This document shows, one piece after another, positions 29,552-40,500 of a stretch of DNA of 64,000 nucleotides. Both the position numbers and the translations under genes were made by a program. Source of the DNA: a virus; IMG/VR virus record IMGVR_UViG_3300046171_000162, positions 124,001 to 188,000 of that record; one strand, given 5' to 3'. The notes under the pieces were generated by a model. It saw nothing but the letters and a program-made list of their open reading frames with translations. It was not told the origin of the DNA and ran no database searches. Position 1 is the stretch's first letter, and the number at the start of each line of letters is the position of its first letter.

Positions 29552-31807
29552 ATGGAACTGGGCGGTTCAGCGGTATTAGTAGATGTCATTCTTGTCGAAG
29601 GAACTGACAAGCAAGCGTTTGTAGATAGTTTTGATGAGAATAAAGCAGAGTGGTGGAATATGCTTCCATCCATGCCCTCTTTGCTCGTCATGCTTGTCGA
29701 AGGAGATTTTATTGAAACTCTAGTAGCAGACCCCAGAGTTGTTTCTGCAGATGAAGTTCCACAGTCATTTCCATGTACTCTCCCAGATAAAGAGAGTATG
29801 TCAAAAAGATTTACTTCTTCCACGAGTTCATCTTATAGAGCAGCATCTGGACTAGGAGAAGATAATTCTGGTCTCCAGTTTTACTTGGACACACAACATA
29901 TTGTTGCGACAGATCCTGGCGGCGCAGTTCAAAAAATTGGTAGAGAAGTTGGTACTACCAATGGCGATGACGCATATTTTGTTGATGGCACTTATACTTC
30001 CAGATGGACTGGAAAGAATGTTGATATCGTCACTCTAGAATCTGGTAGTAGTGGAGATTGGTCTACTCATCAGGGTTTGCATGATCAGCACCCAGACTTT
30101 CAAAAGTTATCAAGTGAAGATGATTCTCATTCAAGGGTAGATCCTTATTGGTATCAGTGTACAGCACACCCCAACATGAAAAACACCATCAGCATTAATC
30201 CTGCTGATGGCACTAGAGAAGAATATAGCATTGCTGTAAGTTTTGGTGGTTCTGGTATCTACACTTTAACTGGAACGGATAGAAATGGATCTGTTAGTGG
30301 AAGCAATCCTCCACTAGTATTTCAAGAAGGAGATACTGTTACATTCACCATAACTGCTTCTACTCACCCATTTGAGATTAGAGTTGGTGATGGTGGAAGT
30401 GCAGTAAATGATGGCAGTGTAGATAATAATGGTAGTGATTCTGGAGATGTTGTCTGGAATTTAAGAACAGCATCTAGATTTACTCCAATGGATTGGCCAG
30501 ATCTAGAAGCAGCTGCTAACAATCAGGTAACATCCCAAGATGGTGGCAACAGTGGACTAACCAATCATGGCATTGGTGTATTGAGTGTTTCTGGTGGTAC
30601 TATTTGTGGATTTGCAAAGAAAGCAAATCTCTATGCAATGTACCTAGTTACTGGCGACAGTCCAACAGAGTGTATTCAGGCATTGATTGATTGGCACAAC
30701 GCCAAACCATCTAATCCAGAAACTGGAGAGAAAAACCCCACTATCATGATTGCAGAATATCAGTATCTGCAAGACAGGAAACGTGCAATTCCAGTAGATT
30801 ATGTTGATAAGATTGTCACTCCAAATGGAACTGTCAATAGACCTGGTGGTGGTTCTTGGGGATCTGATTTGTCGGAATTTGTGAAGGCAAATATTATTCC
30901 ATTCAAAGTCTACGATGCAACTAACGGCACCAGATGGTGTGTCGTGATGCCTAACCAGAGTTCATATAGTTCTCTGCACACTGCATTAGAAACCGCTTGG
31001 AATAGTGGTATCATATGTGTCAATGCTGCTGGTAATAATGGAGGAACATACGCGAAGAGAGATGATGCTCAAGATGTGTATGTCACTGTAGATGCAGCAA
31101 CGCCATATGATATTACATTCATCAGTTATGGGAATGACAATAGTGCTTCTACATCTAGCACAACTACTTGGTATCCTCACATACCATATGGTCCCCATGG
31201 AACTAATAACAATATTGATGTAGCAGCAGGATACAACTCGGAAGCAATGCCTGGTTGGGATGGATATTCAAACCGTGGACCTGGTATTACTGTTACAGGA
31301 CTTGGAGCAAATACTTATAGTTCATATCAAAGTTCAACGTATGGATCTTATAAGTGGGGTATGTTCTCTGGGACAAGTTGTGCAACACCAACTGTTGTAG
31401 GAAAAATTGCCTGCCTGATGGAGAAATATAAGCATTACAACGGATCTTGGCCAAACCCAAGTGTAACCAAGCAATTATTGGTTAGGTCAGCAAAGAATGT
31501 AGTTCGTAGTATTCCTTCAGGTGGAACTAGTTTCTCTTGGACTAATGTTCCTAGTGCTGGTGGTGCATCTTTATCCAACGCAATCTCTTTTGGTAACTGC
31601 TACATTGGTGGTGGCGGTGGAAACGGTGGTTACACATATACAGAGGCAGCAGGAACACCTGGACTCCGAGCATTCTTTGATGAACCAGATTTCTCTGGTC
31701 ATAAATTAAAACTTAAAGGTAGAAGACCAGTTGAGGGAGCAACATATCCTAGAACACCAAATTCAATCGGAAGAAGCACCACAACCTACCCAGAATTGAA
31801 CGTCTAA
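29552..31807 (+). CDS. Subtilisin-like (S8) peptidase with inserted, permuted cupredoxin domain
   Basis: The product has 751 residues. Residues about 5-72 resemble an I9-type pro-domain (SLLVMLVEGDFIETLVADPR, then VVSADEV). The peptidase has a His block (His339 in NHGIGVLSVSGG), an oxyanion Asn495 (NAAGNNG) and a catalytic Ser609 (SGTSCATP). The usual catalytic Asp block reads VDIVTLESG, with Glu163 where Asp is expected, so activity is uncertain. Between the Asp and His blocks lies a cupredoxin-like insert: Cys203-x2-His206-x2-Met209 (YQCTAHPNM) comes first, followed by the strands that normally begin the fold (YTLTGTDRNG; FQEGDTVTFTITASTHPFEI, His272). The order is circularly permuted. Its place among fibre genes suggests a virion-borne protease acting on the host surface or on fibres. 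Confidence 0.75.
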   Translation: MELGGSAVLVDVILVEGTDKQAFVDSFDENKAEWWNMLPSMPSLLVMLVEGDFIETLVADPRVVSADEVPQSFPCTLPDKESMSKRFTSSTSSSYRAASGLGEDNSGLQFYLDTQHIVATDPGGAVQKIGREVGTTNGDDAYFVDGTYTSRWTGKNVDIVTLESGSSGDWSTHQGLHDQHPDFQKLSSEDDSHSRVDPYWYQCTAHPNMKNTISINPADGTREEYSIAVSFGGSGIYTLTGTDRNGSVSGSNPPLVFQEGDTVTFTITASTHPFEIRVGDGGSAVNDGSVDNNGSDSGDVVWNLRTASRFTPMDWPDLEAAANNQVTSQDGGNSGLTNHGIGVLSVSGGTICGFAKKANLYAMYLVTGDSPTECIQALIDWHNAKPSNPETGEKNPTIMIAEYQYLQDRKRAIPVDYVDKIVTPNGTVNRPGGGSWGSDLSEFVKANIIPFKVYDATNGTRWCVVMPNQSSYSSLHTALETAWNSGIICVNAAGNNGGTYAKRDDAQDVYVTVDAATPYDITFISYGNDNSASTSSTTTWYPHIPYGPHGTNNNIDVAAGYNSEAMPGWDGYSNRGPGITVTGLGANTYSSYQSSTYGSYKWGMFSGTSCATPTVVGKIACLMEKYKHYNGSWPNPSVTKQLLVRSAKNVVRSIPSGGTSFSWTNVPSAGGASLSNAISFGNCYIGGGGGNGGYTYTEAAGTPGLRAFFDEPDFSGHKLKLKGRRPVEGATYPRTPNSIGRSTTTYPELNV
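30140..30470 (+). other. Circularly permuted cupredoxin-like insert in the S8 peptidase
   Basis: Residues about 197-306. The C-terminal ligand loop Cys203/His206/Met209 precedes the N-terminal strands carrying His272 (STHPFEIR) and ends near GDVVWNL, where a normal cupredoxin would run into the Cys loop. The four ligand types His, Cys, His and Met are all present. Confidence 0.55.
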
Positions 31808-31810
31808 ATA
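31803..31810 (+). promoter_or_regulatory. Possible late promoter variant (TCTAAATA)
   Basis: This differs from NATAAATA at one position. It overlaps the stop of the protease gene and lies 21 bases before ATG 31832. The same CTAAATA variant occurs at 47799. Confidence 0.35.
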
Positions 31811-31831
31811 TAGATACTTGTTATATTCCAT

Positions 31832-32020
31832 ATGGACAACGCAAAGTTGCGAGCTGAATTTGAAAAGCAGTTTGCAGACTATGATCTGAAGATCAGAAGA
31901 GGTGAAGAAGAACTCGTCAAGTTGCGTGAATATCGCACTAAACTAGAAGGCGGTTTGGAAGCACTTAACCTACTAGAAAAGGATACCGATGGCAGCGATA
32001 CCAGTCAACATACTGATTGA
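31832..32020 (+). CDS. Small coiled-coil protein
   Basis: The product has 62 residues. It is almost entirely a charged coiled coil (LRAEFEKQFADYDLKIRRGE, LVKLREYRTKLEGGLEALN), then an acidic Ser/Thr tail. The last 32 bases overlap the next gene in another frame. Short coiled-coil genes also precede the LamG fibre here, so a trimerisation or fibre-assembly role is possible. I do not recognise a family. Confidence 0.65.
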   Translation: MDNAKLRAEFEKQFADYDLKIRRGEEELVKLREYRTKLEGGLEALNLLEKDTDGSDTSQHTD

Positions 32021-32321
32021 TAAAGGAGCAGACTTTGCCGTCACCTTTTTCATCACAAATAAAGATGGCACTCCACTAAACATGTCGGGGTACACTGGTG
32101 CTGCATCGATGAAGAAGAGTTATTCTGCAACCACTTCAGTCCCATTCACTCTAGATTTTGTAAACAGAACCACAGGGGAAATTGCTCTGGTACTAACAGA
32201 CACCGAAACCCTGGCGTTAGATCGTAGGAGATATGTCTACGATATTGTTCTTACAGATCCTAACGGTTACAAGACTAGAGTCATTATGGGGAACGCAGAA
32301 GTAAGTCCTGGAGTTTCCTGA
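31989..32321 (+). CDS. Small beta-sandwich baseplate/fibre adaptor protein
   Basis: The product has 110 residues. The layout DKGADFAVTFFITNKDGTPL-NMSGYT at the start and a GEIALVLTDTETLAL plus YDIVLTDPNGYKTRVIMGNA end is the Ig-like module found at the N-terminus of BppU-type upper baseplate proteins and in many small phage tail proteins. The gene overlaps the preceding coiled-coil gene by 32 bases and the next gene by one base (TGATGG). It is probably an adaptor between baseplate and fibre. Confidence 0.65.
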   Translation: MAAIPVNILIDKGADFAVTFFITNKDGTPLNMSGYTGAASMKKSYSATTSVPFTLDFVNRTTGEIALVLTDTETLALDRRRYVYDIVLTDPNGYKTRVIMGNAEVSPGVS

Positions 32322-33040
32322 TGGCACAGTATAACGTCAGGGTTGGTAATAATGCATATCGTGTTGGTAAGCAATTGCCAGCACAACATAAACTTGACGT
32401 AAACTACCAGATCCCATCGAAGTCAGTACAGAATTCAAATCTTCTGATTGAATCACTGGCATCACAATTTGATGGAACACAAGACACATTCAATCTGATT
32501 GTTAATGGAGAGTCATACACTCCACTCAACGAAGAACAAATAATGATTTCTGTTGGCGATGTTGTTTTATCGCCAGGAGTTGATTATATTGTATCTAATG
32601 ACCAGATTGTTTTTAGTACACCACCAACCGCTGGTGTAGAATTCTTTGGAATAGCATATGCTACTACAGCAGATCTAACCAGAACCCTTAACTATGTCAT
32701 AGACAGTGGTTCTTTCCCTATGGGGAATGGTCCGAAAGGAACTATGACTGTTGATGTCACTGGAGTTATCGAGTCTTGGACTATCCTTGCCGATAGCGAG
32801 GGCAATATTGAAGTTGATATTGAGAAGTGCAGTTTTGCTGATTTCCCTAACTTCCAGTCTATTTGTGGCACTGAACGTCCTACCTTGGGATCCATAAATA
32901 GATTTACTGCTAGAAAAAACAAAGACGACAGTCTGTCTACCTGGAACACTACGGTGAACGCAGGAGACATTTTTCAGTTTAAGGTGAATTACTCGATCGA
33001 CATTTCGCGATGCATGGTCTCATTAAAACTGAAACTATAA
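32321..33040 (+). CDS. Fibre/structural protein with DGVLQ-type module
   Basis: The product has 239 residues. Residues about 48-110 (FDGTQDTFNLIVNGESYTPL, then a VLSPGVDYIV strand and DQIVFSTPPTAG) share the module that occurs three times near the end of the gp7-type protein. The second half (about 125-239) is a beta domain with several Cys. It overlaps the previous gene by one base, so both are co-translated. Its last codons overlap the first of two tandem late promoters. A fibre or collar component is likely; the exact role is unknown. Confidence 0.6.
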   Translation: MAQYNVRVGNNAYRVGKQLPAQHKLDVNYQIPSKSVQNSNLLIESLASQFDGTQDTFNLIVNGESYTPLNEEQIMISVGDVVLSPGVDYIVSNDQIVFSTPPTAGVEFFGIAYATTADLTRTLNYVIDSGSFPMGNGPKGTMTVDVTGVIESWTILADSEGNIEVDIEKCSFADFPNFQSICGTERPTLGSINRFTARKNKDDSLSTWNTTVNAGDIFQFKVNYSIDISRCMVSLKLKL

Positions 33041-33058
33041 ATAGTAACGATATAAATA
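33036..33058 (+). promoter_or_regulatory. Two tandem perfect late promoters (TATAAATA x2)
   Basis: TATAAATA occurs at 33036-33043 and again at 33051-33058, 15 bases apart, upstream of ATG 33093. This is the only doubled late promoter in the window. Confidence 0.75.
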
Positions 33059-33092
33059 AATTTACACCGAGAGATAAACACGGAGAGTTTAC

Positions 33093-34520
33093 ATGGCACT
33101 GCTAGTAACCGACAACGGTGAAATTGATTCTCTACGTAATCTGCTGAATTACAATCAGGAGATTCCTAGAAATTTAATTCTAAAGTTGTTCACGACAAAT
33201 ACGTATCCTGCTGAAAGTGATACGCCTTCCCAAACCAGATACTATGAGCCCTACACCAACAACAATACGTTGGGTTATGGTTCTGCACCTGTAACTGGAT
33301 ACCACCAAGTTGAAAATAACAGAACTAATCAGAACTATGCTAACCAGTATGGAATTCTGCTAAACGGCAACCGCTGGACAATCGAAACCCTACAAACTGC
33401 TGCAGTTGCTGCAGTCCAAGGTAGCGGTACTCAAGACGAGTATACCATCACTGTTGCTGCTAACACTGGTATTAAAAAGGGCGACTATGTAACTGGCGGC
33501 GACGTTGGTACTGGTGCATATGTCGTTGACATCGACGGTCTAACTCTCCTCTTAAGCGTCAAGAACACTGGTACATTCTCCAACCAAAACCTAGATTTTG
33601 GTGCTGGCAGAACGACCGCTTCTTATCCAGAGCAAACCTTCACCTTCACTGGTGCTGCTGGTGACGTTTATGGTTACATGCTTGTTCGTGCCAACAACAT
33701 GCCTACCACCATTCATGGTGTACTAGATGCAGGTGCTGCATCCGCTGGAACAACTATCAGTAAGACTGGTGTTCGTGGTACTATCGGCAATGACTACATC
33801 GTTCTTGCTGCTGTTGCTAACACCACCACCATCTCTGGTACTTCTGGTGAGTTCTCCGTAACCGTTGGCGCTACTTCGGGTCTTGCAGTTGGTCAGAGAC
33901 TAACTGGTACTGGCGTTGCTGCTGGTGCAAGAATCGCTGGTATCGCAGGAACCACTGTTTATCTAGACAAGGCACTCACTGGTGCTGCTACTGGTAACGG
34001 TGTATTCCAAGCAGAAGTCGGTGAAGATCTAACAGTCGGCATGGCAGTCTCCCAGACTGGTACTGCTGGTGTTGTCGGTGGTGCTCCTAACGGCATCGAC
34101 GCTGCAACTATCATCACTGGTATCGATCACGAGACCTATGACGACGCTGGTTCGGTACTGCAGGGACAAGTTACTGTCTACCTGAACAACGTACTGATCG
34201 ACAACATTCAGCCTTCTAACAACAATGACGAGGTTGAGTTTGACTTCAGTAAGGTAACCGCAACTGGTCACGGTCTTGTTAAGGGCGATGCAATCTACAT
34301 CGACCAGGGCACTGGTAACACCACCACAACTCCTGGCACCTACACCGTATTCGATGTACTCGATGCTAACACCTTCACTACAACCAAGGCACTAGATGGC
34401 ACTGGTGATCTAACTCTTTACAGCGCAATCTTCTTCGCTGAAAGATTCACCAATGGTCCATACGCGATTCAAAACGCTGGTGACCAAATCAAAGTCACCT
34501 TGAACGTCAGCCTCGACTGA
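33093..34520 (+). CDS. Probably abundant virion structural protein
   Basis: The product has 475 residues. The N-terminus (LLVTDNGEIDSLRNLLNYNQ) is helical. The rest is Ala/Gly/Thr/Val-rich beta sequence with repeated motifs of the type GDYVTGGDVGTGAYVVDIDG and GQRLTGTGVAAGARIAGIAG. It has two perfect late promoters, a GGAGAG ribosome site and a strong terminator, forming a single-gene unit. Codon choice is strongly biased to GCT, GGT, ACT, AAC and ATC compared with the fibre genes next to it. These features suggest high expression. I do not recognise the family; a tail, fibre or decoration protein is likely. Confidence 0.65.
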   Translation: MALLVTDNGEIDSLRNLLNYNQEIPRNLILKLFTTNTYPAESDTPSQTRYYEPYTNNNTLGYGSAPVTGYHQVENNRTNQNYANQYGILLNGNRWTIETLQTAAVAAVQGSGTQDEYTITVAANTGIKKGDYVTGGDVGTGAYVVDIDGLTLLLSVKNTGTFSNQNLDFGAGRTTASYPEQTFTFTGAAGDVYGYMLVRANNMPTTIHGVLDAGAASAGTTISKTGVRGTIGNDYIVLAAVANTTTISGTSGEFSVTVGATSGLAVGQRLTGTGVAAGARIAGIAGTTVYLDKALTGAATGNGVFQAEVGEDLTVGMAVSQTGTAGVVGGAPNGIDAATIITGIDHETYDDAGSVLQGQVTVYLNNVLIDNIQPSNNNDEVEFDFSKVTATGHGLVKGDAIYIDQGTGNTTTTPGTYTVFDVLDANTFTTTKALDGTGDLTLYSAIFFAERFTNGPYAIQNAGDQIKVTLNVSLD

Positions 34521-34546
34521 TATTCTGAAATTGAGTTTTACATCAT

Positions 34547-34583
34547 GGGGGGATTGCTTATCTGGCGATCCCCCTATTTTTTT
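34547..34583 (+). terminator. Strong rho-independent terminator
   Basis: A 10-bp stem (GGGGGATTGC / GCGATCCCCC, one G-T pair) with a 7-base loop is followed by a T-rich tail. It ends the unit begun by the tandem late promoters. Confidence 0.88.
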
Positions 34584-34599
34584 AACTTGGCTGTAGTAT

Positions 34600-37500
34600 A
34601 TGGTATTCTCCTACGCTGGTACTGGAAGAATGCCCCAGTTTGTTGCTGTGAAGGCACTGGGGTTAATTTCGTACAGCTATACATCAGCTATCGAGGAGCA
34701 GTTTTTATATCTAGATTTTGGTGCTTTAGGTCGTGCATACTGGGTAATTGCAGACCACGCAACCAAAGTAATACAAGATTACAAAGATGATCAAATAGTT
34801 GATTTGGTGGAGTCAGGCGGTCCCCTGAACCAACTCGACTATGGATCTATTACAGAAGTAGAAGCATACGCCACGGATGACTGGGGCGAAATTACAGTCA
34901 CGTCAAATATTCAGGCAATGGGTCGCACCCATTTCCATTCACTTACCACCTGGTCTGTTATCAAGACTTGGGTTGGTTCTGGTACAGTATTCGAGTTCGG
35001 CGGATCCAGATACAGACTGGATGCTCCATACATCGTTTCTGGAACACTGTGGGTTGCTGGCAATGCCAACACTCATTATGTACCTGCGATTGCTACGGAG
35101 GGACTACTACCCCTTCGTAGTGACACTAAAATTGCGTATGCTCCTAACTGGAATGTATTCGGCACCTTATTCAGCGGTAGCTTTGCTGGTGAGGCTGTTG
35201 TTAAGACATCCCCAGAAGATCGCAAGACACTATTCAACGTCCATGGTGATGCTGATATCAGCTTCAGACCCAACTGGGTTGGTTCTGGTGTCCTGTTCAA
35301 CTTCAGCACCACTACCTTCAAACAGACATACGATTATGTCGGTGAAGGAACTCTATTCGGCATCTCTTCTACAGAAGAAAAAGTTGTCTGGGATTACAAC
35401 AATTCCAGCATCGATTACTTTACCTATGAGAACTTTGGATCGGTTGCTGAATCACCGATCAATTCTATTACGATTCAGTCGATTGCTAACGAGACAATCC
35501 AGAGTCGTGCAAACGAAAGAATTATTGATCTAGTTGTATCTGGATCTACTTCTGGTGCATTCCTAGACTTCGGTACTATTCTCACTGATGGTGAGCAGAC
35601 TCCATCTACAGTCGGACTTGACTGGGGTGAGATTCTTACTAATCAGACAGACTATCCATTCGGTCTGTTCCCAATCAGTGGTACTGCCAAGCAAGTATTT
35701 ACTCCCAACTTTATTGGTTCTGGTGGACTGTTCGCATTCGTCAATGGTCGCGGCAGAACGAAACCAAGATGGATTGCCTTTGTCAACATTGGAATCTTTG
35801 GTGCATCGAAGACAAACTTCAGTCTGCTGCACAAAGGTTCTGGTTCGCTCTTCAGCGTTAATAACGCCGAAGATAAGAGAACATATGCATACAACGGTTC
35901 TGGTGCCCTCTACGCCTTCTCTGGTGCCTCTGAAGCGGTTGGTGCCAACCCACCAGAAAGCACTGCTATCCTGCCACTACAGGGCGAAGCAAGAGTTGCT
36001 TTCTCCCCCAATTGGATTTCACAAGGTACAGTCAAGACAGAAGGCACGGCGGTCGAGAGACAGACAGATCATTACAAAGGATCTGGAACTCTATTCAACT
36101 TCGAGACTGCTGTCGAGAAAATCACATATCATTACAGCAGCACATCTAATGATATCTTCCAGTATCGCAACTACGGATCTGTTGCCGATACTCCAATTGA
36201 ATCTATTACGATTCAATCTATTGCTAATGAGACCATTGAAAGTCGTAAGGACGACAGAATTATTGACCTGGTAGTAGGTGGCACTACTTCTGGATCTTAT
36301 CTGGATTATGGTCAAATTCTTATCAATGGTCAGGACGCTCCAGAGACTGTTCGCGAAGACTATGGTTCCATCATGGAATCCATCTCTCGTTATGCAATGG
36401 GAGATCTGCTGGTTCAGGGTACTGCATCAGTCAGGAGAGAGTTCTCTTACGTTGGTAAGGGTGACCTGTTTGCTTTCGTCGAGGGTCGTGGCAGAACGAA
36501 ACCCAGATGGATTGCCAATGTCAACATCGAGGTCAAAGGCGAGGCTCAAGATGCGGTCGTCAAACGCTTCATTGGAGATGGCAATCTATTCAACTTCGAG
36601 AAAGCAGAAGAAAGAAGAACCTTTGGTTACGAAGGTCAAGGAACCTTCTCCACATCTGGCGAAGCTTCTATCGCATACGAGAAAGCACCATATCGTGGAT
36701 ATGTCCTCTTCGATGTTACTGGCGACACAAAAGTTGCATTCGTACCAAACTTCAATGGTTCTGGTGTTGCCACTATCGATGTCGAGCACGTCGAAAGAAC
36801 TACATTCAGCGAGGTTGGATCTGGTGTCCTCTTCGACATGGGCAACCTTGTCGAGAAAAGAACGTATCACTACAGTCATACTTCCGACACTATATTCACT
36901 CCTCTGGATTATGGTTCGGTTGCTGCCAACCCAATCGACTCCATCACGATCCAGTCTATCGCTAATGATACGATTGAGAGTCGTAAGGACCAGAGAATTA
37001 TTGATCTTGTAACTGGTGGTTCTACCTCTGGTTCTTACTTCGATTATGGATCTGTCAATGACTTCTTCCCATCCATCACGGATGACTATGAAGGCATCAC
37101 CGAGACAGTCACCCGATATGCAATGGGTGGTCCACAGGTTAGTGGTGCTGCTGATGTCAACTTCAGACCTGTCCATGTTGGTTCTGGATCCATCACCATC
37201 GATATCAACACTATTGTCAGAGTGTTGCCAAGATGGATTGCCTTTGTACCCATCGAGTTTACGGGTGTTGCAACAGACACCTTCACCAAAGCATACAAGG
37301 GTTCTGGTATTCTTCCTCTACCTGTCAGCACGACAGATGCAAGAAGCTTTGCATACGAAGGCAAAGGAGAACTATTTGCCATCAACGGTGGAGAAGAAGC
37401 AGTTGCATTCGACTATCCACGTCAAGATCCTGTATTTACAATTACAGGCGAAGCGAAAGTTGCATACGTTCCCAACTGGAATGGATCTGGTACAGCAACC

Positions 37501-40500
37501 CTTTCTGGTACACTTGTCGAGAGAACTGCATTCAATCCTCCTGCGCGTGGAGATCTCTTCAGCTTCAACAATCTCGATGAGCGTAGAACATATCATTACA
37601 ACTCCAGTTCTATTGATCTACTCAACAGAATCAGCTATGGTTCTGTTGCTTCGCCAGTCATTGATTCTTGGGTCATTGCTAACCATGCAACCAAGGTCAT
37701 TCAAGACTACAGAAATGATAGACTTGTCGATCTTGTCGAGACTGGTGGTGGCGACTTCTTCGATTATGGATTCCTAGAACAGGAAAATATTGGTGGTCTC
37801 CCCAACATCAATACTCCAGATGCTACCGAAGATTATCAGTTCATCAGAGATCCAGATCTCGATGCTTCCAGATACCCCTTCGGTCATCTATTCAAGTTCT
37901 CTGGTCTTTCTGGTGGAGTCAAGGTTGTCATCAATCTGCGTCACATCGCAGTTCTGGACAAACCAACACTCAAGCTTTCTGGCGATGTATTCGTCAAACT
38001 TCCCAACAAACACGAGGGAAGTGGTGTTCTATTCAACACTGGTGGCGCAGCAGAATCTGCAACATTCAGTCCAGACGATCTTACTGGTCTATTCGACTTT
38101 GTTGGATTCGCTGCCACAAGAAGAATCCCCAACTTCAATGGTGGCGGCACCATCAGATTGGATGGTCGAGCATCTTCTGCAGTTGCATTCGCAGGATTCC
38201 AAGAGAACACGATTGTTCTTCGCGGTATCTCTGGCGTCAAGTACACACCATCCTATGCTGGAACTGGTGTTATCTCCACATTGTCTGGTGCTGCCGAGGC
38301 AGTTACAGCAAGTCCAGACGATCTCATTGGTCTGTTCGACTTTGTTGGAACGGCAACAGAGAAAGCAACAGCAGCATACACTGGTTCTGGTTCACTGTTT
38401 GCACTGTCTGGCGCAGTCGAGGCAGTTGCTGTTGCAGAAGAGAAGAGAAATCTTATCAAGGTCAGTGGCAACGCTGGCGAAAGATTCATCCCGAACTTCA
38501 ATGGTTCTGGTTCTATCTCTGTTCTTTCTGGTGCAGCAGAATCCAGAACAGGAAGTCCAGATCCATTCTTCACTCTGTTCGACTTTACTGGTCGTGGCAC
38601 AGTCAAGGCAACGGTTGTCGAGTCTGGACTCGCTCGTCTCACTCTGTCTGGAACAACCGAACCAGAGATCCTTACGTTTGCAGAGCAACCATTTGGTACT
38701 GCTACGATCCTCGGTCAGGGTGGAGAAAGATTTGTCCCCCATTACAGGGGAAGTGGTCGTATTGCAGCACTGTCTGGAGCAGCAGAATCCTTCACCGCGA
38801 ATCCTCTGGAGAGACAGCTTCTGTTCTCCATGGGTGGTATTGCTACAGAGGCATTCACCGCAGCACCTGCAGTCGAAGGAACAGAGATCAAACTCTCTGG
38901 ATCCACATCTCCAGAAATTCGTACATTTGCAGAGCAACCATTCGGGGTTATTCCTGTCAGTGGTGTTGGCGATTATATTCACGTCGATGTATACGGTGGA
39001 TTCGGTACTCTATTCTCTGGAGGATTCACTTCAGAATCTGTCACATTCAAGATTCCTCCAGTCAGAGAAGGAGACATTCTCTTCCGTGGTTCTGCAGTCG
39101 AGGCAGTTGGATTCAATCCACCAGAAGAAACTGCACATCTTCTCCTTTCTGGAGAGGTCGTTATTCCTCTTCGCACATTTGCAGAGCAACCAACCGTTCG
39201 TGTTGCTGTCAGCGGTGTTGCAATCGAGAAGAACACCGAAGTATATGTCGGAACTGGTGCTATCTTCTCCAATGGATTCACCTCCGAATCTGTCACCAGA
39301 AAACTTCCAGAGTTTACAGCACATCTCAATGTTACTGGTCTCGCAGAAGAGAAAGCAACATTCAGAGAGATCTTCTTTGGTTCCCTCTTCAAGTTCAGAG
39401 GATCTGCAGGTCGCGCACTCCTCACGTTTGCAGAGCAACCACAGACTCTATCCAAGATTAGTGGCGTTGCTGCTACCACCAGAGCAAGAGACTTTGTTGG
39501 CGAAGGCAACATCGCAACTCTTTCTGGTGCTGCAGAAGCAGTCACCTTCAATCCTCTGGAAAGAGATCTGCTCTTCGATGTTGCTGGCATCGCTGCAGAA
39601 AGAAGAACCAATGCATTTGTTGGTACTGGTCAGATCAGAATCTACCCAGAAGCAGCAGACATCAGATTCACCCCCAACTGGAATGTCGAAGGTGTCATTC
39701 CTGTCAGTGGTACTGCGGTCGAGCGTGTCGCGAGAGACGAGGTTGTTCAGGTCAACATCGGAACATTCTCTGGTGCAGCAGAGTCTGTTACCTTCAATCC
39801 TCTCGAAAAAGACATGCTGTTCTCCATTGGAGGCAGAGCAGCATACAGAACTTCTGTATCGGAAGTCAAACTTGCCGACGCAAGAATCTTCGCAGCAGAA
39901 GACAACAACGGAACAACCACCAAGATACACATCGGTTCTGGAACAGCAACTCTATCTGGTGCTGGTCGTATTGTTATTACTCTCTCCTACGTTGGAGACA
40001 TCAGAATTGGTACATTCTCTGGTGCAGCAGAATCCATTACTGTCAACCCACTGGAGAAGGATCTACTATTCTCCACAGCTGGTATTGCGACTCTACGTTC
40101 TACTCGTGCTTACTATGGATCTGGTTCTCTCTTCGCACTCAACGGTGCAGCAGAATCCAGAACTGTTGCTCCACCAGCAGAAGGTCTATACGACATTACT
40201 GGCGAAGCGAAGATTGTTATCACAGTCTCCCACATTGGCGACGGCAATCTCTTCAGTTTCGTTACGAGCGACGAGAAAGTTGCATACGATTATGTTGGAG
40301 AGCAAGTTCTCTTCAATCTATCTGGCGAAGCAGTCGAGAGAATTACCAATGCAGAATCTGGATTTGGTTCTATCTTCTCGTTCTCTGGTGCAGCAGAAAG
40401 AGTTGCCTTTGTACCAAGTCTGCTCGCAGATGTCAACATTGCTGGTCGTGCAGCAACTCCAAGATCCAGAGTATTCACTGGTTCTGGAGACCTGTATGCA

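Noticed and set aside
34545-34790. An 81-aa frame starting inside the terminator stem
   Set aside because: The start lies in the hairpin, the peptide is Trp/Cys-rich nonsense, and it overlaps the start of the long fibre gene.
36586-37176. A 196-aa open frame on the - strand in the same repetitive region (also 38392-38982, 38979-39611, 39448-39930)
   Set aside because: These are antisense shadows of the repetitive fibre gene; each is Cys/Ser/Arg-rich nonsense with no start signals.
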